From: Syntrophomonadaceae bacterium
GTDB taxonomy: Bacteria > Bacillota > Syntrophomonadia > Syntrophomonadales > Syntrophomonadaceae
Direction of reading: 5' to 3'
NCBI GenBank assembly: GCA_018432955.1
Contig: JAHDSE010000117.1
Span: 1-39,445, forward strand
Length of the DNA: 39,445 bases
In this document: piece by piece, positions 33,037 to 39,445 of the stretch
How the letters are laid out: each line of letters opens with the position of its first letter
How positions within the stretch are numbered: the stretch's first letter is position 1
Made by a program: the position numbers and the translations under genes
The notes under the pieces: generated by a model
Told to the model about the DNA's origin: nothing
What the model saw: the letters and a program-made list of their open reading frames with translations, nothing else
Database searches by the model: none

Positions 33037-33072
33037 AATATAAAGGGGGGGGTAAACTACCCCCTTTATATT
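33037..33072 (+). other. Long stem-loop between rpsB and tsf
   Basis: AATATAAAGGGGG at 33037-33049 pairs perfectly with CCCCCTTTATATT at 33060-33072, 13 base pairs with a 10-base loop. It starts three bases after the rpsB stop. Only TTTATATT, within the stem itself, resembles a T-run, so termination is probably partial. This could set different levels of S2 and EF-Ts or protect the rpsB mRNA end. Confidence 0.65.
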
Positions 33073-33140
33073 CGATATTCCAAGTATTTAGGCTTTGAGA
33101 AAAGAATTTCTGGCGTTAAACGCTTTAGGAGGTAAGTGTA

Positions 33141-33785
33141 ATGGTTACAGCTGCAATGGTTAAGGAATTGCGAGAGCGAACCGGAGCAGGTATGATGGAT
33201 TGCAAAAAAGCTCTGGTGGCAACTGATGGTGATATAGAAAAAGCTATAGACGAATTAAGAACCAAGGGTTTAGCGAAAGCTGCCAAAAAGGCAGGAAGGG
33301 TAGCAAGTGAAGGAGTGGTTACTTCCTATATTCATGGTGGCGGACGCATTGGGGTTCTGGTAGAGGTGAACTGTGAGACTGATTTTGTAGCCAAAAACGA
33401 TGAGTTTAAACAGTTGGCTTATGATTTAGCTATGCAAATTGCAGCCTCCAGTCCGGAATATGTGAGCCGTAACGATGTACCGGAAGACCATGTATTAAAA
33501 GAAAAGGAAATTTTAAAAGCTCAAGCCCTGGAAGAAGGCAAGCCAGAAAAAGTGGTGGAAAAAATGGTTGAAGGCCGGATAGAAAAGTTCTTTAAAGAAC
33601 AGTGCCTGTTGGAACAGGTATATATTAAGGATACCGATAAGACTGTTCAAGAATTGATACATGAACATATAGCAAGAATAGGAGAAAACATTTCTGTTAG
33701 AAGGTTTGCACGCTATGAAGTAGGTGAAGGGATCGAAAAGGAACAAAGTGATTTTGTTTCAGAAGTTATGGCGCAGATTAAATAA
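33141..33785 (+). CDS. tsf: Elongation factor Ts
   Basis: EF-Ts is the guanine nucleotide exchange factor for EF-Tu. It has 214 residues, the short form seen in many Clostridia and much shorter than the roughly 283-293 of E. coli and Bacillus; part of the core present in the long form is missing. The N-terminal UBA-like domain is [20 protein letters not shown]. The EF-Tu contact motif [14 protein letters not shown] is present near 80-93. ATG start at 33141 with AGGAGGTAAG upstream. It follows rpsB as usual. Confidence 0.97.
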   Translation: MVTAAMVKELRERTGAGMMDCKKALVATDGDIEKAIDELRTKGLAKAAKKAGRVASEGVVTSYIHGGGRIGVLVEVNCETDFVAKNDEFKQLAYDLAMQIAASSPEYVSRNDVPEDHVLKEKEILKAQALEEGKPEKVVEKMVEGRIEKFFKEQCLLEQVYIKDTDKTVQELIHEHIARIGENISVRRFARYEVGEGIEKEQSDFVSEVMAQIK

Positions 33786-33861
33786 AAACTGAGTTCACTT
33801 GGTTTGGGTATTCCTGTAGAGAACGTTTTAGTATTTATGATTGTTAAAAAGAAAAATTTAA

Positions 33862-34644
<783 letters not shown>

Positions 34645-34648
34645 GAGT

Positions 34649-35206
34649 GTGATAAAAGAAATTTTAAATGATGCCGAGGAAAGGATGAAAAAATCGACCG
34701 AGCATTTGGGACGGGATTTATCTTCTTTGCGTGCCGGGAGAGCCAATCCTGCAATGCTGGACAGAGTAATGGTGGATTATTATGGAGTTCCTACTCCAAT
34801 TAACCAGATGGCTAGTATTACGGTACCTGAGGCCAGATTACTGGTTATTCAACCCTGGGATAAAAGCGTTATTGCTGATATAGAAAAGGCTATTATGAAA
34901 TCAGATCTGGGCATTACTCCCTCAAATGACGGTAATGTTATTCGGGTAGCCATACCCCAGCTCACAGAAGAGCGCAGAAAAGAGCTGGTAAAAGTAGTAA
35001 AGAAAAGAGCTGAAGAAGCTAAAGTAGCTGTTAGAAATATCCGCAGAGAAGCCAATGAGTTATTGAAAGCCAGTGAAAAAGAAAAGGTAATTTCTGAGGA
35101 CGAAAACAAAAGAGGTGTCGACGAGAGCCAGAAATTAACTGACAAATATGTAAAAGAGGTTGATAAAATATCACAGGCCAAAGAAAAAGATATTATGGAA
35201 GTTTAA
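34649..35206 (+). CDS. frr: Ribosome recycling factor
   Basis: RRF, with EF-G, splits the post-termination ribosome. The 185-residue length is standard. Family segments are [40 protein letters not shown] and [20 protein letters not shown], and the C-terminal helix ends [22 protein letters not shown] start at 34649 with AGGGAGG at 34635-34641. pyrH-frr pairing is conserved in bacteria. A terminator-like hairpin follows at 35258-35276. Confidence 0.97.
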   Translation: MIKEILNDAEERMKKSTEHLGRDLSSLRAGRANPAMLDRVMVDYYGVPTPINQMASITVPEARLLVIQPWDKSVIADIEKAIMKSDLGITPSNDGNVIRVAIPQLTEERRKELVKVVKKRAEEAKVAVRNIRREANELLKASEKEKVISEDENKRGVDESQKLTDKYVKEVDKISQAKEKDIMEV

Positions 35207-35257
35207 GTATTATTTGTTTTATTTCCAGAATATAAAAGTTATAATAATCTTAACTAC

Positions 35258-35276
35258 ACCCCCTGGCGGGGGTTTT
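35258..35276 (+). terminator. Terminator-like hairpin between frr and uppS
   Basis: ACCCCC at 35258-35263 pairs with GGGGGT at 35268-35273 over a TGGC loop and continues into TTT (run of four T at 35273-35276). The T-run is short, so partial termination or attenuation is more likely than a full stop. It lies 28 bases before the uppS GTG start. Confidence 0.55.
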
Positions 35277-35303
35277 GTGCTTGAAGCAAGGGAAGGGAAT
35301 AAG

Positions 35304-36050
35304 GTGGCAACAAATAACTTGAATTATGCAGACATGATAGAACATGAAAGACTGCCCCGCCATATAGCCATTATTATGGATGGGAATGGCAGGTGGGCCC
35401 GGAAAAGACTGATGCCCAGGACTATGGGGCACAGGGCAGGTATCAACTCAATCAGAAGAGTAGTAGAAGCCTGTGTGGATATTGGCATACCAGTATTGAC
35501 GGTTTTTGCTTTTTCAACGGAAAATTGGAAGAGGCCGCTGGACGAAGTAGACTACTTAATGAAATTGCTCGTTGAGTTTCTCCATAAGGAGCTTAAAGCC
35601 CTGGATGAGAATAATATCAGGATCAGCATACTGGGGAATTATGAATTGTTACCAGATAAATGTAAAATAGAGATTGCAGAGGCTGTACAAATTACTCAGG
35701 ACAATAGCGGAATGTCGTTTAATATAGCCCTCAATTATGGTTCCAGAAGCGAAATACTGGAAGCGGTAAGGTGTTTAGCAAAAGAAATTGCTAAAGGGGA
35801 AATAAGTGCAGAAGATATTACAGAGGAGCACTTTTCCAGCCTTTTATATACTAAAGGATTACCCGACCCGGATCTCTTGATCAGAACTGCCGGGGAAATG
35901 CGGCTCAGTAATTTTCTTCTATGGCAAATAGCCTATACTGAGTTGTGGGTTACCGATTTGATGTGGCCGGATTTTTCGCGGGAAGAACTGCTGAAAGCCA
36001 TATGGGAGTTTCAGCAACGAGACAGAAGATTTGGCGGACTGGGCAGATGA
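35304..36050 (+). CDS. uppS: Isoprenyl transferase (undecaprenyl diphosphate synthase)
   Basis: UppS condenses isopentenyl diphosphate to make the undecaprenyl carrier lipid for cell wall synthesis. About 248 residues from GTG 35304, preceded by GGAAGGGA. The frame runs open back to 35160, overlapping frr, but the extra N-terminus covers the terminator hairpin and has no ribosome binding site. Catalytic D26 is in IAIIMDGNGRWARKR. VPVLTVFAFSTENWKRP-type sequence is present as GIPVLTVFAFSTENWKRPLD. The C-terminal motif reads RTAGEMRLSNFLLWQIAYTE, with Ala where many homologues have Gly or Ser. It is next to cdsA. Confidence 0.95.
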   Translation: MATNNLNYADMIEHERLPRHIAIIMDGNGRWARKRLMPRTMGHRAGINSIRRVVEACVDIGIPVLTVFAFSTENWKRPLDEVDYLMKLLVEFLHKELKALDENNIRISILGNYELLPDKCKIEIAEAVQITQDNSGMSFNIALNYGSRSEILEAVRCLAKEIAKGEISAEDITEEHFSSLLYTKGLPDPDLLIRTAGEMRLSNFLLWQIAYTELWVTDLMWPDFSREELLKAIWEFQQRDRRFGGLGR

Positions 36051-36066
36051 GAACAGGATGGATAAT

Positions 36067-36846
36067 ATGTTGAAAGCCAGAGTACTCAGTGCAGTTATAG
36101 GCATACCACTTTTGTTAACGATATTATATGCAGGTGGTTTTTATTGGAAAGCACTTTTTTTTGTTCTGGGGATACTGGCTTTAAAAGAATTTTTTGATAT
36201 GATGAAAAATGCTTCATATACCCCGTTAGTATTACCAGCGTATGCTCTTTTCCTGACTTTGCTTTTCTCCCATCTTTATAATGCTTGTTTTTTAGCAGTA
36301 CTTTTTTTGATACTGCTTTTTTCAGTCATATATTATGTATTAAAATATCCGGCAGTCTCGATTCTCGATCTGTCATTGAGCTTTTTAATTGCCGCCTATG
36401 CCGGTTTTCTGCTCAATTATGCGATAAGGATTGCTGATCTGACACAGGCTTTTACAATTATATTATTGGTCTTTATCCTAACCTGGAGCAGTGATATAGG
36501 AGGTTACTTTGTTGGTAAAAAATGGGGTAAAAATAAAATGGCACCATTATTGAGTCCTGCGAAGAGCTGGGAAGGAGCAGGCGGCAGCGTGCTGTTTTCA
36601 GTACTGGGGTGTTTTATTTTTTTTCATACCATAGCCATTGAAAACCCTGGTTCAGCATATTTATTATTACTGGCAATTATCTCAAGTGTTGTGGCCCAAT
36701 TCGGAGACCTTTTTATCTCAGGTGCCAAGCGGTTTTTTAAAGTCAAGGATTCAGGCCGTCTTATTCCAGGTCATGGAGGGGTTCTGGATCGTTTCGACAG
36801 TTTTCTATTAGTGCTTCCTCTGGTCTACTTCTTTTTTTCCATGTAA
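36067..36846 (+). CDS. cdsA: Phosphatidate cytidylyltransferase (CDP-diglyceride synthase)
   Basis: CdsA converts phosphatidic acid and CTP to CDP-diacylglycerol in phospholipid synthesis. It is an integral membrane protein of about 259 residues with roughly eight helices. The signature near the C-terminus is intact: SGAKRFFKVKDSGRLIPGHG, then GVLDRFDSFL. SDIGGYFVGKKWGKNKMAPL and SPAKSWEGAGGS precede it. TTG 36031, ATG 36058 and ATG 36067 are in frame; ATG 36067 is well spaced from AGGA (36055-36058) and gives the usual MLKARVLSAVIGIPLLL start. Confidence 0.95.
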   Translation: MLKARVLSAVIGIPLLLTILYAGGFYWKALFFVLGILALKEFFDMMKNASYTPLVLPAYALFLTLLFSHLYNACFLAVLFLILLFSVIYYVLKYPAVSILDLSLSFLIAAYAGFLLNYAIRIADLTQAFTIILLVFILTWSSDIGGYFVGKKWGKNKMAPLLSPAKSWEGAGGSVLFSVLGCFIFFHTIAIENPGSAYLLLLAIISSVVAQFGDLFISGAKRFFKVKDSGRLIPGHGGVLDRFDSFLLVLPLVYFFFSM

Positions 36847-36867
36847 TACAGAGACAAATTTTACATG

Positions 36868-36927
36868 TATAATTAAGGGCGTAAACCAGGGAGCCATTTC
36901 AAGAAGATGTTCGGCTTGACCTGGGTT
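36868..36927 (+). promoter_or_regulatory. Possible promoter and leader hairpin before the AI-2E family gene
   Basis: TATAAT at 36868-36873 is a perfect -10 hexamer, but I see no acceptable -35 box 16-18 bases upstream. Downstream, CCAGG (36886-36890) and CCTGG (36920-36924) pair, with CAAG/CTTG inside. It is followed by a T-rich TTATATTTTCT. The 123-base gap is the only long one between cdsA and dxr. Confidence 0.25.
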
Positions 36928-36969
36928 ATATTTTCTCCTGTTACTGAGTTTAAGGAAAGAGGGAAATAA

Positions 36970-38085
36970 ATGGATCCTGATTTACTGAAACAAATAAAGT
37001 CAATGGTTAAGCTGGCTACGCTTGTTCTGATACTACTGGCTGTTTATCTATTATTTATATACATATTTCCAATATTGGGAAATATATTTTCTTATATTCC
37101 TGCCCTGTTTCTCCCTTTTATTCTGGCAATTTTGCTGGCGGTGATAATTGAACCAGTGGTTGAGTTCTTTGAAAGGAAAACCCGCCTCAACCGGAGCATT
37201 TCGGTGGCATTGAGTTTGCTTTTGGGGGTAGGGGGCTTAATAGCGTTGCTTTTTTTGATTATTTCAAAAATAAGCAGGGAAATGGCAAATTTATCGCCCT
37301 TACTGTCATCATATTCAGGAAAGGTAATAGAAAAATCTCTTGCAACTTTCAGCGATTTCAAGTTATTTTACCTGCGTCTGGATTTGTCCCCTGAAATACA
37401 GGCGGCCATACAGGATAATATAGAAAAAGGAATTGAACTGGTACGTGCTTTAATGGAAAATAGTATTGATATGCTGATGAAGACGCTAACTATGTTGCCT
37501 GGTTTATTTATATTTCTAATGATTGCTGCAGTGGCCAGCTTTTTTATTATCAAGGACAGGGCTTTGATAAGGAGTTTTGTATTACAGCTTTTCCCGGAAG
37601 ATTTTCAATCAAAAACCAGACACGTTGTGGCTGAGTTGTTTAAGGCATTGATTGGTTTCGCTAAAGCCTACAGTATATTGATATCGATTACTGCTATAAT
37701 TACTATTATTTGTTTGCAGATACTTGGCGTTCAATATGTTTTCACCATAGGAATAATAGTGGGATTGCTGGATATTCTTCCTGTACTGGGCCCGGGAGGC
37801 CTGTTTATTCCCTGGATTATATGGGAAATATTAATTGGTAATACCGGGATGGGAATCAGCCTCCTGGTGGTTTACATAGTTATATCGGTGGTCAGACAGA
37901 TACTGGAACCCAAAATTGTGGGAGATAGTATTGGCCTGCATCCTTTGGCAACACTGGTTTCATTGTACGTGGGACTGCAATTGGGAGGATTTGCCGGACT
38001 GGTTTTAGGGCCGGTAATAGTAGTAATAGTTATTGCCTGTTTTAGGGCTGGGCTGTTTAAGGAAATAACCTGGAGGAAAGATTGA
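36970..38085 (+). CDS. AI-2E/PerM family membrane protein
   Basis: A 371-residue polytopic membrane protein of the AI-2E transporter (PerM/TqsA/YtvI) family. There are paired N-terminal helices at about 13-60 and a helix at about 72-95. A soluble-looking segment covers about 100-160, then five or more C-terminal helices. Family features are GLLDILPVLGPGGLFIPWII and RQILEPKIVGDSIGLHPLAT, followed by YVGLQLGGFAGLVLGPVIVV. Members have been linked to AI-2 export, sporulation or ion antiport, so substrate is unknown. ATG start at 36970 with AGAGGGAAA upstream. It lies between cdsA and dxr, genes often adjacent. Confidence 0.88.
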   Translation: MDPDLLKQIKSMVKLATLVLILLAVYLLFIYIFPILGNIFSYIPALFLPFILAILLAVIIEPVVEFFERKTRLNRSISVALSLLLGVGGLIALLFLIISKISREMANLSPLLSSYSGKVIEKSLATFSDFKLFYLRLDLSPEIQAAIQDNIEKGIELVRALMENSIDMLMKTLTMLPGLFIFLMIAAVASFFIIKDRALIRSFVLQLFPEDFQSKTRHVVAELFKALIGFAKAYSILISITAIITIICLQILGVQYVFTIGIIVGLLDILPVLGPGGLFIPWIIWEILIGNTGMGISLLVVYIVISVVRQILEPKIVGDSIGLHPLATLVSLYVGLQLGGFAGLVLGPVIVVIVIACFRAGLFKEITWRKD

Positions 38086-39248
38086 TGACAGGAGAAAAAA
38101 TTACTAATGTATTGATATTAGGCTCTACTGGTTCCATAGGGAAACAAGCACTGGAAGTGATTGATAAGCATACTGAAAAATTCAGGGTAGTTGGGCTGGC
38201 AGCCAGAGATGAAGTATCTCTGCTTGCAGAGCAAATAGAAAAATATAAGCCTCTTGCGGTAGCCGTATCTGATGATAGGGCCTGCCGGCAATTAAAAGAG
38301 ATTTATAAGCATAAGATTGCATTTATGTCTGGAATCGAGGGCTTGCAGGAAATAGCCTCCCTGCCTGAAGCAGACATAGTTCTGATCGCAGTAAGCGGAG
38401 CTATAGGAATTCTTCCTACTCTGGCAGCCATAGAAGCCAATAAAAAAATAGCCCTGGCCAATAAAGAGACCCTGGTTGCGGCAGGAGAAATAGTAATGGC
38501 CAAAGCCTATGAAAAAGGGATTTTAATAATTCCGGTTGACAGTGAACATTCGGCCATATTTCAGTGTATTAAGGGAGAGGAAAAATACCTTAAAAATATC
38601 TGGTTAACTGCGTCAGGGGGGCCTTTCCGCGATTTTTCACGGGAAGAACTGGAAAAGGTAAACCCCGGCATGGCTCTGAGGCATCCCAACTGGGCAATGG
38701 GACCTAAAATTACTGTTGATTCAGCTACTCTGATGAATAAAGGCCTGGAGGTAATTGAAGCCTATCACCTTTTTGGCCTGGATTATGACAGAATCAAGGT
38801 TCTGGTTCAAAAAGAGAGTATAATACATTCCATGGTAGAACTGGTGGACGGCTCTTTCCTGGCACACCTGGGAGTACCTGATATGCGAATACCTATACAA
38901 TATGCTTTTACTTATCCCGAAAGGTTTGAGTCACCTGCACAGAATCTGGATTTTGCCACGCTGGCTTCCATAAATTTTGCCAGACCTGATACAGAGAAAT
39001 TTCCAGCTCTGGCTCTGGCTTATAATGCAGGGCGCATTGGAGGAACAATGCCAACGGTATTGAATGCTGCCAATGAGGTGGCAGTTAATTGCTTCTTGAA
39101 TGGTAAGATCAAGTTTACGGCTATTTCTTCAATAGTTGAAGAGGTAATGCTTAAACATCGGCCTGAAAAGGAAGTGGATCTGGATATTATTTTTAATGCA
39201 GATGACTGGGCCAGAAAAATGGCGACAGAATTAATTTTGAGTATTTAA
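38085..39248 (+). CDS. dxr: 1-deoxy-D-xylulose 5-phosphate reductoisomerase
   Basis: DXR makes 2-C-methyl-D-erythritol 4-phosphate, the committed step of the non-mevalonate isoprenoid pathway that feeds UppS. About 387 residues. The NADPH-binding loop GSTGSIGKQALEV is at 13-25. ANKETLVAAGEIV, VDSEHSAIFQC (metal and substrate residues) and DSATLMNKGLEVIEAYHLFG are present. The C-terminal helical domain is complete. TTG 38082 is in frame but only three bases from GGAGGAA; ATG 38085 overlaps the upstream stop as ATGA and is preferred. Confidence 0.97.
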   Translation: MTGEKITNVLILGSTGSIGKQALEVIDKHTEKFRVVGLAARDEVSLLAEQIEKYKPLAVAVSDDRACRQLKEIYKHKIAFMSGIEGLQEIASLPEADIVLIAVSGAIGILPTLAAIEANKKIALANKETLVAAGEIVMAKAYEKGILIIPVDSEHSAIFQCIKGEEKYLKNIWLTASGGPFRDFSREELEKVNPGMALRHPNWAMGPKITVDSATLMNKGLEVIEAYHLFGLDYDRIKVLVQKESIIHSMVELVDGSFLAHLGVPDMRIPIQYAFTYPERFESPAQNLDFATLASINFARPDTEKFPALALAYNAGRIGGTMPTVLNAANEVAVNCFLNGKIKFTAISSIVEEVMLKHRPEKEVDLDIIFNADDWARKMATELILSI

Positions 39249-39445
39249 TTTTAATTTCACTACAATAAAGTAGTAATTATAAACAGGCTGAAATTCCTTC
39301 GACACGGACAACACGGAGCTAACGGAATTACACGGAAAGTTTTTTGAATAAGGTGTGAAAGATAAACTTGGATATTATCTATTACGTCTAACGTTTTACT
39401 TCTTACGTTTCACCTGTCTGACGTCTCCGGCCAAAAATTAAGGAG
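39249..39445. other. Intergenic region with short periodic repeats at the window end
   Basis: This 197-base stretch has no gene. CACGGA occurs at 39303-39308, 39312-39317 and 39331-39336, with a degenerate ACGGA copy at 39322-39326, giving a 9-10 base period. About 39385-39427 repeats TTACGTCT/TAACGTTTT/TTACGTTTC/TGACGTCT-type units. The last bases, TTAAGGAG, are a ribosome binding site for a gene beyond the window; by conserved gene order that is often the rseP protease gene, which is a guess. Confidence 0.5.

Noticed and set aside
35160-35303. N-terminal extension of UppS back to 35160
   Set aside because: It overlaps frr, spans a terminator-like hairpin and has no ribosome binding site; the family begins near GTG 35304.

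Overview
The window is a chromosomal segment from a low-to-moderate G+C, Gram-positive-type anaerobe. The best fit is the class Clostridia (Syntrophomonadaceae- or Peptococcaceae-like); the genus is an inference and could be wrong. The basis is gene order: one giant fla/che cluster in Firmicutes order (flgB-C-fliE-F-G-H-I-J-ylxF-fliK-flgD ... sigD), which contains fliY, cheC, cheD, flbD/swrD and a swrB-like gene. It is followed directly by rpsB-tsf-pyrH-frr-uppS-cdsA-dxr. Every convincing gene is on the + strand, and many use TTG or GTG starts behind strong AGGAGG-type ribosome binding sites. I see no tRNA, rRNA, CRISPR array or transposase gene.

Region 1 (about 48-12349) encodes the basal body, MS-ring, switch, export ATPase and hook: flgB, flgC, fliE, fliF, fliG, fliH, fliI, fliJ, a MotE/YlxF-like coiled-coil membrane protein, fliK, flgD, a small flagellar-operon protein, flgE, flbD and fliL. 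Region 2 (12386-18718) encodes the switch proteins FliM and FliY, a CheY, and the export gate FliO-P-Q-R-FlhB. Region 3 (19027-31998) holds flhA, flhF, flhG, a PilZ c-di-GMP receptor, cheB, cheA, cheW, cheC, cheD and sigD. It ends with a FapA-like polymer-forming protein, a lysine-rich small protein and a SwrB-like membrane protein, then an intrinsic terminator at about 32084-32111. Region 4 (32336-39248) is a housekeeping cluster: ribosomal protein S2, EF-Ts, UMP kinase, ribosome recycling factor, undecaprenyl diphosphate synthase, CDP-diglyceride synthase, an AI-2E/PerM-family membrane protein and DXP reductoisomerase. The window ends in a ribosome binding site for an unseen next gene.

Functionally, regions 1-3 supply nearly all of the rod-hook-export machinery and the chemotaxis core. 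The core is the CheA kinase, CheW, CheY, CheB, the phosphatases CheC and FliY, and the deamidase CheD. It also carries the flagellar sigma factor and the placement GTPase/ATPase pair FlhF/FlhG. CheR, MotA/B, flagellin and chemoreceptors are not here.

Most of the window is ordinary for its group. The points most worth a second look are: the SwrB-like protein with an internal IF2_N-like segment and an apparent AUA start (31207-31998); a perfect inverted repeat covering the fliM start; a G10 tract in the fliQ ribosome binding site downstream of a MITE-like A+T-rich insertion; a cluster of hairpins between flhB and flhA; several intercistronic hairpins; and 7-9 bp periodic repeats in and between genes. 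I did not find a clearly novel multi-gene system.
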